NCBI GenBank assembly: GCA_934129745.1 | Contig: CAKOWZ010000021.1 | Location: 1 to 32,199 of the forward strand | Length of the DNA stretch: 32,199 bases | Origin: an uncultured Clostridia bacterium | Lineage (GTDB): Bacteria > Bacillota > Clostridia > TANB77 > CAG-508 | Direction: 5' to 3' | Part shown: positions 14,692 through 23,861 of the stretch, in pieces | Layout: every line of letters starts with the position of its first letter | Position numbering within the stretch: position 1 is the stretch's first letter | The notes under the pieces: model-generated | Seen by the model: only the letters and a program-made list of their open reading frames with translations | Told to the model about the DNA's origin: nothing | Databases searched by the model: none | Position numbers and translations under genes: made by a program

Positions 14692-16672
14692 CCTGAGTTT
14701 GATAGTAAAAAAATGGAAAAACGCACCTGTAACCAAGCAATATCAACTGGTTTAGGTGCGTAAATTGTTTCCGAAAGTTGTTGTGAAAATCAACTTTTTT
14801 TTGTCAATGCTAAAATTTTTTTTATTTCTTGTAAATTCCTATTTTTAAGGGAAAAATCAATATTTGTAACTGTTCCAATGTCCTTTAATACTGTATCATA
14901 ATAATCGAATAAGTAATAATTTTCTTGAATATTACTACAATTGCACTTTCCAAGGCTTTCAAGTATTTTCCCAACTGAATATTTTTTATCAAGTTTATGT
15001 TGTAATACCCTTGATAATACTAATGCAATATAACATGTTAAAAAATGTGCTTCAATGTGCTCTTTTCTTGACACATAAACTGGTCGGGCATCTAATTCAC
15101 TTTTTGTAACTTTAAATGTTTCTTCTATTCGCCATAAGCCTCTGTATATATCAATAATTTCATCTGGAGTTTTGTCAAATTCGCTAGATACTATCATATA
15201 ATATCCATCAAGTTTTTCCTCTTCTGCAATTTTATCTTCATCAAGTGAAAGTTGAGATTTGGCTTCTATAATTTCTCCTGTGTTTTTATCGAAAACTAGA
15301 TGTTTTACATATTTACTTGCTCCAACACAATTTTTCTTGTTGTATTTTTGTACATTTCCAATTAAATCTCTTGCTTTGTCTATAGCGGGCTGCCTTTCTG
15401 CTTTGGCACGTTTTGCATAATCTGCACTCCAGAAAACGACTTGTTGTTCATCTACATTTTGCCTTTTTTTTATTGTTTTTCCATCTTTATTTTTTTTGGT
15501 TATAATAATTTCTCTTGGACATTTACGAGATTTCTTTTTGTAAGTTTTTTCTTCATTATATTCATAACCATCTTCATTTAAAACATAATCTTTTAAATCT
15601 TTGTTGGCTCCTCTGATACTAAGACTCATAACATAACCATTACCAATGGCTTTGTTGTAAGCAATATTGTTTCCTGTGTTTAGACCTTTGTCTGCAACTA
15701 CAATAACTTTTCCAATATTATAATTTTTTTGTAATTCTTTTACCATTGGTTTTAATGTTAAACAATCATTTGTATTACCTTCAAATAATTTGTAACACAT
15801 TGGCAATCCTAAAGAATCCATGAATAATCCCATTTGGACAATTGGGTTTGGACGATGCTCCTTGCAAACTCCTTTTTTTCTAAGTTCATCTGGATCATCT
15901 ATTTCAAAATAATAATTTGTTACATCATAGAAAACGGCTTCATTTTTTGGTTTATATTGTTGCTCAATGTGGTCATATATATAATGTTGAATGCTTTCTT
16001 TAAATGGTTCCAAATATCCTAAAGCATTGTAGACTTCTTTTAAAGAAAAATCTGTGTTTTCAAAAAATAAATCTTTATTTTCATAAGTTGATTTTTTTGA
16101 ATCTGGAAACAGACATCTTGAAAATACTAATAATTTCATAATGTTATTAATTTTAAATTCTGAAAAATTTCTATTTTTAAATTTGCTTATTAAAAATTTA
16201 TCAATTTCTAATTCGTGATAAATCTTTGAAAGGGCAGAATATCCGAAATTTTTTCTATTATTGGTTTGTTCCATTAATTTTTCATTTTTATTTATTTTTA
16301 TGGATATTGGTGAATTTTCTTGATTATTTTCGTCATTCATTTTTTTTACAATTTCCTTAAAATGAGAAATGGGATCGGAATAATCTTTTTCCAAAACATC
16401 AAGATATCCTAAAGATTTTATTATAACCGTTTTGCTTTTTCCTGTTTTTGGCTCTCTATAACCAGAAGCAATGGATAGATATGTTCTATTTGTTTTTTTA
16501 TTTGTGCATATCTTTAAATACATTCGTTATACTCCTATCAATAATTATAGATGAAGTATACCACAAAACGGAACAAAACGCAACGAAAAGCGAAAAAATA
16601 ATTGACAAAATAAAAAGCTTATGGTTCTAAGCTTAAATGTATCTAAAATATTCAAAAAAATATCAAACTACG
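14692..16672 (-). mobile_element. IS1634-type insertion sequence, 1981 bp
   Basis: The element lies exactly between the two 201-bp direct repeats. Its ends are imperfect inverted repeats: CCTGAGTTTGATA on the left and CGTAGTTTGATA (read inward) on the right, sharing AGTTTGATA. It carries a single intact transposase on the minus strand. A strong hairpin inside the left end (ACGCACCT 14721-14728 with AGGTGCGT 14754-14761, plus AACCA/TGGTT) lies just past the transposase stop. It may block readthrough. The element looks complete and recently active. Confidence 0.9.
14790..16523 (-). CDS. IS1634-family (IS4-like DDE) transposase
   Basis: Catalyses cut-and-paste or copy movement of the insertion sequence. 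The 577-residue length and motifs fit the family: Asp200 in FYDVTNYYFE, Asp278 in VVADKGLNTGNN and Glu467 or Glu468 in the signature YRGLWRIEETFKVTK. The opening residues (MYLKICTNKKTNRTYLSIASGY) also look typical. The frame is intact with no truncation. The start ATG lies about 150 bases from the right end of the element. Codon use does not stand out from the neighbours, so the donor was also AT-rich. Confidence 0.92.
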   Translation of the reverse strand: MYLKICTNKKTNRTYLSIASGYREPKTGKSKTVIIKSLGYLDVLEKDYSDPISHFKEIVKKMNDENNQENSPISIKINKNEKLMEQTNNRKNFGYSALSKIYHELEIDKFLISKFKNRNFSEFKINNIMKLLVFSRCLFPDSKKSTYENKDLFFENTDFSLKEVYNALGYLEPFKESIQHYIYDHIEQQYKPKNEAVFYDVTNYYFEIDDPDELRKKGVCKEHRPNPIVQMGLFMDSLGLPMCYKLFEGNTNDCLTLKPMVKELQKNYNIGKVIVVADKGLNTGNNIAYNKAIGNGYVMSLSIRGANKDLKDYVLNEDGYEYNEEKTYKKKSRKCPREIIITKKNKDGKTIKKRQNVDEQQVVFWSADYAKRAKAERQPAIDKARDLIGNVQKYNKKNCVGASKYVKHLVFDKNTGEIIEAKSQLSLDEDKIAEEEKLDGYYMIVSSEFDKTPDEIIDIYRGLWRIEETFKVTKSELDARPVYVSRKEHIEAHFLTCYIALVLSRVLQHKLDKKYSVGKILESLGKCNCSNIQENYYLFDYYDTVLKDIGTVTNIDFSLKNRNLQEIKKILALTKKS

Positions 16673-16873
16673 GAAGATTTTAAGGCAACAATAAAAGATG
16701 AAATTGGATTTTTGAATTATATTTATTATAGGCAAGGTTTCAAAATGGGAGCAAATGTAGTTAAAGATTGCTTGATTAATAATGATTAAAACTTGGGATA
16801 GATTGCTTGAAAAAGTAGTCTATTTTTTTGTTGGAAAAAGTCCTTCAAAGTATTGTCTTTACGGGGCTAATAT
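16673..16873 (+). repeat. Right copy of the 201-bp target duplication
   Basis: Identical to 14491-14691. It contains a 38-codon 3' fragment of the small acidic gene, with no start or ribosome site, and a second copy of its terminator. Before insertion, base 14691 would have joined 16874, so the gap between the small gene and the gene at 16953 was about 345 bases. Confidence 0.92.
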
Positions 16874-16952
16874 GATAAGATAAAAACATCAAATAGGAAA
16901 TGTTTTGTCAAAAAATAAATAGTAATTTAAATTAATATAGGAGATGAAACAG

Positions 16953-17927
16953 ATGGATGAAACTTATTTATTTAGCAGTATTAAAAATTCATTAAATAAT
17001 GCAAAAAGTAATGTAAAAACAGTGATAGATAATTACAATCAAAAAGTAAATGAAAAATTGCAAAGTGGTAATAAAGATGATGAAATGGATGTATATAGAA
17101 CTCTTTTGGTTTTTATGATGAAAAAGGCTCATACATTAGAATCTATAAATCCTAAATCAGATAGTGATAGGTGGAAAAATGAAAGAATAAACAAGGCTTT
17201 GGAGATTAGAAAAAGAGTAATTGAAAATTATGCAAAAATATCAGGAACAGATATAGAAGAAAATAATACACCTGAGGAAATTATAAAAAAATCTAATCAA
17301 ATTTTTGAAAAAGAAGCAGAATTATGGAAAGACGGACCAATGTGTAATATGATTTCTGAATTTAAGAAGGAGATTATGGAAAAATATTGTGCAAAATGTA
17401 AATATGTTTTTACAATATTAAAACAAGAACCAGAAAGCCACAAATTATTACCAGCGAGGTCTAGAGAAAACGAATACATGAATGAAATTGTTGATGCCCA
17501 TTTTGCTACTGCAGATTATAATGGGATAATCGGATATGCATGTAGGGCTGTTAATGGAAATGGATTTCACGGGAGTTTCAAAGATGGAAAACCGTTATTC
17601 GAATATCCTGAAAATCCATTTGCAGATGAAGATAAGCAAGATAATCCTAAAATTGTAAAGTTAAAGAATCCAGTAGTTATAGCATTAACGGACTCTGAAA
17701 AATATGAACCAGTATTTGATTTTTCCGTTGATAGAGATGGGAATATTGGATTTAGATTTGGTGGCGAAATGATATCTAGAGATACAGAGCCATTAAATTA
17801 TGAAAAAATCGAATTAAATTATATAGATAAATCTATATTCAAGGATATACAATTCAGAGCATATGATTCAAATAGAGATTTAATAAATCTTAATGATGAA
17901 TATTTTAATGAAGAAATTACTAGGTAA
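16953..17927 (+). CDS. Protein of unknown function, soluble
   Basis: A 324-residue soluble protein I cannot place. ATG 16953 is chosen because AGGAG ends 9 bases upstream; an ATG at 16944 would touch that site. The first 130 residues are charged and helical. A CAKC pair sits near residue 150 and might bind metal. The C-terminal half is richer in beta structure, with short motifs (GYACRAVNGNGFHGSF, IGFRFGGE). No signal peptide or membrane segment. It lies between the insertion sequence and two small unknown genes on the same strand, within cargo rather than the transfer machine. Confidence 0.5.
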   Translation: MDETYLFSSIKNSLNNAKSNVKTVIDNYNQKVNEKLQSGNKDDEMDVYRTLLVFMMKKAHTLESINPKSDSDRWKNERINKALEIRKRVIENYAKISGTDIEENNTPEEIIKKSNQIFEKEAELWKDGPMCNMISEFKKEIMEKYCAKCKYVFTILKQEPESHKLLPARSRENEYMNEIVDAHFATADYNGIIGYACRAVNGNGFHGSFKDGKPLFEYPENPFADEDKQDNPKIVKLKNPVVIALTDSEKYEPVFDFSVDRDGNIGFRFGGEMISRDTEPLNYEKIELNYIDKSIFKDIQFRAYDSNRDLINLNDEYFNEEITR

Positions 17928-17970
17928 ATTTCAGTTTATAGATAAAATATAGTAAGAAGAGTGATTAAAA

Positions 17971-18249
17971 GTGACGCAAAGACAGATTGAGAATGTTATT
18001 GAAACAACATTAATTGAAAAGAAAATCAACGATCCCAATTATATAAGATATAGTTTTTATGAAATAAATATAAAATACCCTAAAGAATATGGAATTTTAA
18101 AACAGGATTTAGGTATGTTTTTACAACAATTAAGAAAAAGATTGAAAGATGAAGACTATCATATATACACAGAAGGTCAAAAATTTGAATATGACAATGC
18201 TAAAAGAGTTGTTGAAAGCAATGAAATATTAGTGGCAATTAAACATTAG
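17971..18249 (+). CDS. Small soluble protein of unknown function
   Basis: A 92-residue protein read from a GTG at 17971, with a weak AAGAAGAG site upstream. It is charged, mixed helix and strand, with a basic stretch (LRKRLKDEDY) in the middle. No motif recognised. It lies 43 bases after the preceding gene and 16 before the next, so co-transcription is likely. Confidence 0.45.
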   Translation: MTQRQIENVIETTLIEKKINDPNYIRYSFYEINIKYPKEYGILKQDLGMFLQQLRKRLKDEDYHIYTEGQKFEYDNAKRVVESNEILVAIKH

Positions 18250-18265
18250 AAAGAGGATGTAAAAG

Positions 18266-18472
18266 ATGGAACTATTTAATAATAGAGAACTAGAATTACT
18301 AAAAAGAGCAGGAGTAAATGTAGAAGATAGACAAGAATTTACAAGTGAAGACAAGAATTATATTTTTAGACAGGTGTCTGAATTTATTATGAGCCATAGC
18401 ACTAAAAATGGTGATATTGGAAGATTGCAAAACGAGTATGAAAGTATTTTTAGAACTATAAATGTGAAATAG
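18266..18472 (+). CDS. Small conserved-looking helical protein
   Basis: A 68-residue, mostly helical protein. The pattern ELELLKRAGVNVEDRQ followed by IMSHSTKNGDIGRL resembles short Firmicutes proteins of unknown function that are often found near conjugative or sporulation genes. An AAGAGGATG site precedes the ATG. It is the last gene before the enzyme island. Confidence 0.5.
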   Translation: MELFNNRELELLKRAGVNVEDRQEFTSEDKNYIFRQVSEFIMSHSTKNGDIGRLQNEYESIFRTINVK

Positions 18473-18530
18473 AGGATTTTGAGTAATAGAAAAGTATTAT
18501 ATATTTAGATAAAAATTTATGGAGGACAAG

Positions 18531-19442
18531 ATGAGAAAAGTAGTAACAACATATATTAATCCTGATATGGATGGAATTTCATTAATGTATGCTTATACCG
18601 AATTATTAAATAAAAAAGGTGAACAAGCAAATTATTATTTTGAAGGTACAATTAAAAAAGAGGTAGAAATTGTATTAAATAAATTTAATATTAAATTAAA
18701 CAATATCAATAAAATAGAAAATGACGACAAGATTGTTTTAGTTGATACTAATTATTTAACTGAATTATCTAAATATGTAAAAAAAGAAAATATAGTTGAA
18801 ATAATAGACCACCATAATAGAGATAGTTGGTTAGATGATAATACTGATATAAAAATACAAATAGAACTTATTGGGGCAGCTGCAACTCTTGTAGCAGAAA
18901 GATTCAAAAATGAAAATATAGGAATTTCAAGAGAATCTGCTATTCTACTATATTATGGAATAATATCAAACACTATGAATTTAAAAATAAAGTTAACAAG
19001 TAAAAAAGATATAGAAATGGCTGATTGGTTAAAACAACAAGTACCTGAAATAACAGATAAAATAACAACAGAAATTTTTGTTGAAAAGTCTGAAATAGGA
19101 AATAGCTTGAGAGAAGAAATGGAAGTTGAATTTAAAGACCAATTTATGAGCATTTCTTGGTCAATGGGACAACTTGAAGTTGCTAATGTTGAAGACTTTT
19201 TAAACAAATATGAAAATGATATTAGAAAAATACTAAATACTGTTAGTGAGGAAAACGATGTTGATTATATATCTGTAAATTGTATTAATGGATATAGCAT
19301 TGTTGTTGCTAGAGATGAGAAAACGGCAAAAGTTATTTCAGATGCAGTAGGATTTGAGTTTAAAGATTTAAAAGCTAAAACAAATGAATTAGTAAGTAGA
19401 AAGGAAATAGTAAAAGTTATACGAGGTATCTATATAAAATAA
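18531..19442 (+). CDS. DHH-family phosphoesterase
   Basis: Likely manganese-dependent phosphoesterase or pyrophosphatase. The 303-residue protein starts at ATG 18531, since GGAGGA at 18521-18526 overlaps the earlier in-frame ATG. The metal-binding motifs of the DHH superfamily are present: NPDMDG near residue 10, VLVDTN near residue 70 and IIDHHNR (the DHH box) near residue 90. The substrate cannot be told: inorganic pyrophosphate, cyclic dinucleotides or short oligonucleotides are all handled by relatives. First gene of the enzyme island. Confidence 0.78.
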   Translation: MRKVVTTYINPDMDGISLMYAYTELLNKKGEQANYYFEGTIKKEVEIVLNKFNIKLNNINKIENDDKIVLVDTNYLTELSKYVKKENIVEIIDHHNRDSWLDDNTDIKIQIELIGAAATLVAERFKNENIGISRESAILLYYGIISNTMNLKIKLTSKKDIEMADWLKQQVPEITDKITTEIFVEKSEIGNSLREEMEVEFKDQFMSISWSMGQLEVANVEDFLNKYENDIRKILNTVSEENDVDYISVNCINGYSIVVARDEKTAKVISDAVGFEFKDLKAKTNELVSRKEIVKVIRGIYIK

Positions 19443-19464
19443 TTAATTTGAAGGAGAGATTCAG

Positions 19465-20037
19465 ATGAAGAAATATATAATTATAGCAGGTGTTCCAAGA
19501 GCAGGGAAAAGTACGCTTACTTCTATGATAGTAAAGAAATTTGGCTATCAACATATATGTTTTGATACTATAAATTATGCATTAGAACAGAATATGATTG
19601 AGCCTAAAATAAACACAAACGACGAATCTTTAGAAAATACTAAGTATATTAGTTCTGTTATATCAAAATTTATAAATTCAATAATTGCAAGTGGAGAATA
19701 TAATGAGCAAGAATATGGAGTTGTAATTGATGTATGCCAATTAATGCCTGAAGATTTTGTCAAAAATATAGCAGGTGACAATTGTGATATATATTATTTA
19801 GTAACAAGTGAAGTAGATAGTACAAAAAGATTCGAATTATTAAAAAAATATGATAGACCTAGTGATTATACATATTATGATACTGATGAGCAAAAAAAAA
19901 AAAAGTGCGAAAGAATTGTGGAGACGAGCAAATATATAAAAGAAAAATGCAAAGAGTATAGTTTGAAGTGTTATGATACTTTATTTGAACGTGAGAATAA
20001 GTTTAAAGAAATAATTGAAGATATAAGAAATAATTAA
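19465..20037 (+). CDS. P-loop nucleoside/nucleotide kinase-like protein
   Basis: A 190-residue cytoplasmic protein opening with Walker A (GVPRAGKST, residues 8-16), followed at normal spacing by an acidic position (CFDTINYAL) and a lid-like region rich in Lys/Arg. This fits small-molecule kinases of the AAA_33 / zeta-toxin / shikimate-kinase type. The phosphate acceptor is unknown; relatives modify nucleosides, antibiotics or sugars. GGAGAG lies before the ATG. It is one of three such P-loop genes in this island. Confidence 0.65.
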   Translation: MKKYIIIAGVPRAGKSTLTSMIVKKFGYQHICFDTINYALEQNMIEPKINTNDESLENTKYISSVISKFINSIIASGEYNEQEYGVVIDVCQLMPEDFVKNIAGDNCDIYYLVTSEVDSTKRFELLKKYDRPSDYTYYDTDEQKKKKCERIVETSKYIKEKCKEYSLKCYDTLFERENKFKEIIEDIRNN

Positions 20038-20060
20038 ATAGTTATTTTATGGAGGATGTA

Positions 20061-20462
20061 ATGGATAATATAAAGGAATATTTTTTGAATTATTTAAATG
20101 GATATAATAAAACTTGGGTGGATAAAGATTTAGAAAAATTGAAAAAATACTATGATACAGATAACAATAGACTTATATATTACGATAATCATAAGAACAA
20201 CGATACATATACTTTGGAAGAGCATATTGCTCTAGTTTCAGATTTCCTGACAAATGGAAAAGAAACTGAATCTGGACAGGTTGAGGAATTGATTATAGAA
20301 GATTTCAATGTATTTTCAAAAAATGATGTTGCTTGTTTATGTTTTATTGCAAAATATAAAAGTTGTCCAAGACCATATGTAAGAACTACAATGTATATAG
20401 AAAAGATAAAAGATGAATGGAAAGTATTACATGTACACTGTTCATTTGAACCTGAAAGATAA
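20061..20462 (+). CDS. NTF2/SnoaL-like protein
   Basis: A 133-residue protein with the alpha+beta cone pattern of NTF2-like proteins: a first helix with W..KDLEKLKKYYD, an internal DFNVFSKNDVACLCF strand pair, and a closing EWKVLHVHCSF strand. The fold binds small hydrophobic ligands and is used by isomerases, by ketosteroid-type enzymes and as a self-association domain. The ATG at 20061 follows GGAGGATG; an earlier in-frame ATG lies within that site. Function unknown. Confidence 0.6.
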   Translation: MDNIKEYFLNYLNGYNKTWVDKDLEKLKKYYDTDNNRLIYYDNHKNNDTYTLEEHIALVSDFLTNGKETESGQVEELIIEDFNVFSKNDVACLCFIAKYKSCPRPYVRTTMYIEKIKDEWKVLHVHCSFEPER

Positions 20463-20487
20463 ATAATATTGAAAGGACAATTAAATT

Positions 20488-20787
20488 ATGGCTACATCAA
20501 AAGAATATAAAGATTTTGTATTAGAGCAATTAGATTTATTAGATAATATAACCTCTAGATCAATGATGGGAGAGTTTTTATTATACTATAATAATGTTTT
20601 ATTTGGTGGAATTTATGATAATAGATTACTGATTAAAATAGTTGATACGAATAAAAAATATAATATGGATGAGCAAATTCCTTATGAAAGTGCAAAAACA
20701 ATGTACTTGGTGGATGATATTGATAACAAGGAATTATTAAAAGAAATTGTATTAGAAACATATAAAGGATTAGCTGTAAAAAAATAG
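20488..20787 (+). CDS. TfoX N-terminal domain protein
   Basis: A 99-residue protein matching the stand-alone TfoX_N fold: a start helix (YKDFVLEQL), then SRSMMGEFLLYYNNVLFGGIYDN, the RxMFGGxxxY-type signature, and a closing YESA box. Full TfoX/Sxy controls competence in Gammaproteobacteria. Short single-domain relatives are widespread in Firmicutes without known function and often lie near acetyltransferases, as here. An AAAGGAC site precedes the ATG. Confidence 0.7.
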   Translation: MATSKEYKDFVLEQLDLLDNITSRSMMGEFLLYYNNVLFGGIYDNRLLIKIVDTNKKYNMDEQIPYESAKTMYLVDDIDNKELLKEIVLETYKGLAVKK

Positions 20788-20803
20788 AAAGAGAGTGATT
20801 TTC

Positions 20804-21370
20804 GTGGATATTGTAAATGCTATTGAAAATGAAGTTAAAGAAAAAATTGAAGAATATAAATTAAATGCAGAAGATAATTATGATTTTTGGAATGAGCATA
20901 TAAAATATGTCTATATTGAAAGTCAAAAATTAGCAGAACAATATGGAGCTGATATTGAAATAGTAAAATTAGGTGCTTTATTGCATGATATAGCATTGAT
21001 TTGCAAAGTTGGAGAGCGAAAAGAACATCATATAAACGGAAAAATATTAGCTGAAGAAATATTAAATAAATATGATTATCCAAAAGAAAAAAAGGATAGG
21101 GTGTTGAGTTGTGTATATAATCATAGAAGTAGTAAAAATGCAACTAATATTGAGGATTTATGTGTTGCAGATGCTGATATTATTGCTCACTTTGATAATA
21201 TTCCGATGCTTTTTAATTCTGCATATAATAGAAACCATATATTATTAAATGAAGTAAGAGAATGGATGAAAAATGCATTTGAAAAAGATTATAACGATTT
21301 AAGTGATAGAACAAAAGAAACTTTCAAAGATAAATACGAGCAAATTTGTGAAATTGTATTAGGATATTAA
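20804..21370 (+). CDS. HD-domain phosphohydrolase
   Basis: Probable metal-dependent phosphohydrolase. The 188-residue protein has the HD-domain ligands in order: His in NEHIKYV, the HD pair in GALLHDIAL, His residues in EHHINGKILAEE and YNHRSSKN, and Asp in VADADIIAHF. Relatives act on nucleotides or signalling phosphates. GTG 20804 is favoured over GTG 20795 because the GAGAG site needs room. The substrate is unknown. It lies 16 bases after the TfoX-N gene. Confidence 0.75.
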   Translation: MDIVNAIENEVKEKIEEYKLNAEDNYDFWNEHIKYVYIESQKLAEQYGADIEIVKLGALLHDIALICKVGERKEHHINGKILAEEILNKYDYPKEKKDRVLSCVYNHRSSKNATNIEDLCVADADIIAHFDNIPMLFNSAYNRNHILLNEVREWMKNAFEKDYNDLSDRTKETFKDKYEQICEIVLGY

Positions 21371-21389
21371 TTGAGAGGAGATAGTTATT

Positions 21390-21947
21390 GTGATTGATAT
21401 AGGAACTAAAGAATTAGAAACAGAAAGACTAATTTTAAGAAAATTTAGGGAAGATGATTATAAAGGAATGTTTGATAATTGGGCTTCTGATTTAGAAACC
21501 AATAAATATGTTTCATTCAAACCTCATCAAAATTATGATGAAACTAAACAAATTATAAATGAATGGATTAGTAAATATGAAGATGGTGGCTTAAATTGGG
21601 TTGTTGAATTAAAAGAAAACCACGAAATAATTGGAAATATAGAGGTTATTGCTAAAAGCAAAAAGAACAATAATTGCGAAATTGGATATACTTTTGGCTC
21701 AAAATATTGGGGAAAAGGATATGCAACAGAAGTATTAAAGAAAGTAATTGAATTTCTATTATATGATTGTGATTTTCATTTAATAGAGGCAAAACATCAT
21801 GCATCTAATCCAGCAAGTGGACGAGTAATGGAAAAAGCAGGAATGAAAAAAGATGGTGTTTTAAGAGAAAGAAGAGTAAATAAACTAATCGATGGATATG
21901 ATGATTTAGTTATATATTCTATAACGAAAGCTGATTTTCAAAAATAG
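21390..21947 (+). CDS. GNAT acetyltransferase, RimJ/RimL type
   Basis: Acetyl-CoA-dependent N-acetyltransferase. The 185-residue protein starts ELETERLILRKFREDD, the standard RimL-type opening, and has the pyrophosphate loop GSKYWGKGYATEV and the closing NPASGRVMEKAGM. Relatives acetylate ribosomal protein amino termini, small toxins or antibiotics. It starts with GTG 21390 behind GAGGAG. First of six GNAT genes in the island. Confidence 0.85.
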   Translation: MIDIGTKELETERLILRKFREDDYKGMFDNWASDLETNKYVSFKPHQNYDETKQIINEWISKYEDGGLNWVVELKENHEIIGNIEVIAKSKKNNNCEIGYTFGSKYWGKGYATEVLKKVIEFLLYDCDFHLIEAKHHASNPASGRVMEKAGMKKDGVLRERRVNKLIDGYDDLVIYSITKADFQK

Positions 21948-21969
21948 TACAATGGAAGGTTTTGATGTA

Positions 21970-22458
21970 ATGGGAAAAGTGATAATTGTGTGTGGAAAGA
22001 TATGCAGTGGTAAAAGTTATTATTCAAAATCAATAAAAAATTCTTTTAATGCTGTTATAATTTCTCCAGATGAAGCAACTTACGAATTAATTAACAATGA
22101 ACAAGGAGAGTTTTATAATATCTTCTCTGAAAGATTAAATAAATATTTAACAAAGAAAGTTGGAGAAATAGCACAAGCTGGAGCTAATGTTATTTTTGAA
22201 AGAGGTCTTTGGACAAGAGAAGATAGAAAGAATATTAGAGAATACTATAAAAATAATGGAATAGAGTGTGAACTTCATTATGTATGCGTTGATGATGAAA
22301 CTTGGAAACAAAATATTGCAGAAAGAAATAAAAAGATTGACGAAGGAAAAGGTGGCTCTGATTTTTATTTAGATGAGGGACTAATGAAAAAGTTAGAATC
22401 AAAATGGGAAGAACCTAGCAAGGATGAAGTAGATGTTATATATAATTTGAAAAGGTGA
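21970..22458 (+). CDS. P-loop kinase-like ATPase
   Basis: A 162-residue protein with Walker A GKICSGKS near the start, and ERGLWTREDRKNIREYY in the middle, the pattern of AAA_33 and chloramphenicol-phosphotransferase-like kinases. A lid segment (AERNKKIDEGKG) follows. GGAAGG stands 10 bases before ATG 21970; the earlier in-frame ATG at 21952 has no room for a site. It overlaps the ribosome site of the next gene. The phosphate acceptor is unknown; a resistance or detoxification role is plausible. Confidence 0.65.
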   Translation: MGKVIIVCGKICSGKSYYSKSIKNSFNAVIISPDEATYELINNEQGEFYNIFSERLNKYLTKKVGEIAQAGANVIFERGLWTREDRKNIREYYKNNGIECELHYVCVDDETWKQNIAERNKKIDEGKGGSDFYLDEGLMKKLESKWEEPSKDEVDVIYNLKR

Positions 22459-22463
22459 TAAGA

Positions 22464-22838
22464 ATGCAGATTGAAGATATAACTAAATATTGCTTAAACA
22501 AAAATAAGGCATATATTGATTATCCATTTGGAGATATACCAATATGTTTTAAGGTAAATAATAAACTGTTTGCACAATTATATCCATTAGAGAATGACTA
22601 CAAAATTACTTTAAAATGTGATGTTTTATTAGCTGAACTTTATAGGAAACAATATAAAGATATTGTTGTAAAAGGTTATCATTGCCCACCAATTCAAGCT
22701 TCTCATTTTAACACAGTTTATATAAATAAAATAGATGATAAAGTTTTGTTGGAAATGATAGACCATTCATATGATATTGTTGTAAAAAGTTTTTCAAAGA
22801 AAATTCAAAAAGAAATTTTAGGAGTAAATAATGAATAA
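22464..22838 (+). CDS. MmcQ/YjbR-family protein
   Basis: A 124-residue protein with the MmcQ/YjbR signature: an N-terminal helix ending DYPFGD, a beta hairpin with KVNNKLFAQL, a strand ITLKCDV, a pocket loop (YHCPPIQASHFNTV) and a C-terminal helix IDHSYDIVVKSF. The fold resembles CyaY-like or DNA-binding proteins, but function is unproven. AAGGTGAT precedes ATG 22464. The 3' end overlaps the next gene by 8 bases, indicating coupling. Confidence 0.75.
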   Translation: MQIEDITKYCLNKNKAYIDYPFGDIPICFKVNNKLFAQLYPLENDYKITLKCDVLLAELYRKQYKDIVVKGYHCPPIQASHFNTVYINKIDDKVLLEMIDHSYDIVVKSFSKKIQKEILGVNNE

Positions 22839-23280
22839 CGAATATATAGAAGAATTAAAAGATATTTTTAATAATAATAAAGATAAAAGAATATTGGTTA
22901 TTGGAACAACCTGCACAGGAAAGTCAACACTTATAAAAAATCTTGGGATAGGGTTAGATATGGATAAAATAATATTTCCATTATTAACTAAAGAAGAATC
23001 AGATTATGTGTGTCAAACACCTTGGACAAAAGAAATTGGTGAGAAAATGACTTATTTTGTAAAAACTAAATTAAAAATACAACAAGGAGAGCCTTTATTT
23101 GGCACTGTATTAATTGATTGTGATTTAATTGTTTATCTACATATTTCAGATGAATTATTGAAAAAGAGAGCAGAATTAAGAAAAGTTGATTATACCAATG
23201 CTAAAAATATGCAAACAGAAATAGAGGAAGAATTAAAAACGTCAAATATAAATGTTATTACTCTTGAAGTAACAGAATAA
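22831..23280 (+). CDS. Short P-loop NTPase
   Basis: A 149-residue protein with Walker A IGTTCTGKST near residue 30 and a later LIDCDLIVYLHIS strand that could be Walker B. It is shorter than most kinases, with a charged C-terminus. Its start is inside the end of the MmcQ/YjbR gene, so translation is probably coupled. Third P-loop gene of the island; acceptor unknown. Confidence 0.6.
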   Translation: MNNEYIEELKDIFNNNKDKRILVIGTTCTGKSTLIKNLGIGLDMDKIIFPLLTKEESDYVCQTPWTKEIGEKMTYFVKTKLKIQQGEPLFGTVLIDCDLIVYLHISDELLKKRAELRKVDYTNAKNMQTEIEEELKTSNINVITLEVTE

Positions 23281-23298
23281 ATGAAAAGGGGAATCAAA

Positions 23299-23847
23299 AT
23301 GAGAAAAATACTATTAACAAGTACAGGTTTTGAAAATAAAAATATTGAAAAAAAATTTTTAGAATTATTAAATAAAAAAGCAGAAGAATCTAAAGTATTG
23401 TTTATAATAACTGCAGCAATTGATCCTGATGCTATTAGAATATTATCAGGATGTCTTGATGATTTGACAAATTGTGGTATTAAAGATGAAAACATAACTA
23501 TTTGTGATTTGCATAGAGCAATGTCAGAAGAGAAGTTAAAGACTTTTGATGCAATATATGTGTGTGGTGGTTCAACAAAACATTTAGTATCAAGAATGGC
23601 AGAGGTCGATTTCAAAAAAATAGTAGACAAGTATATAGATAACGGTGGAATTTATATTGGAGTTAGTGCAGGAAGTGTATGTACTAGTGGAAAATATGAA
23701 AATGGTTTAGGTTTTATAAAAAATGTATTGGATGTTCATTGTGAGCTTGGTAGTCCAAATGGTGATATTACAACAAACGACAAAATCTGTTTAACTAATA
23801 ATCAAGCTATTTTTATTAATGATAATGGTATTGAAATATTTGAGTAA
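23299..23847 (+). CDS. Peptidase S51 (dipeptidase E-like) protein
   Basis: Serine peptidase-like enzyme of the class I glutamine amidotransferase-like fold. The 182-residue protein has the loop VCGGSTKHL, the nucleophile elbow GVSAGS and a His in NVLDVHCELG, matching the S51 Ser-His arrangement. Relatives cut Asp-Xaa dipeptides or cyanophycin fragments; here the exact substrate is open. AAAAGGGG precedes ATG 23299, while an earlier in-frame ATG at 23281 overlaps that site. Confidence 0.8.
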   Translation: MRKILLTSTGFENKNIEKKFLELLNKKAEESKVLFIITAAIDPDAIRILSGCLDDLTNCGIKDENITICDLHRAMSEEKLKTFDAIYVCGGSTKHLVSRMAEVDFKKIVDKYIDNGGIYIGVSAGSVCTSGKYENGLGFIKNVLDVHCELGSPNGDITTNDKICLTNNQAIFINDNGIEIFE

Positions 23848-23861
23848 AGGAAATGAAATTT

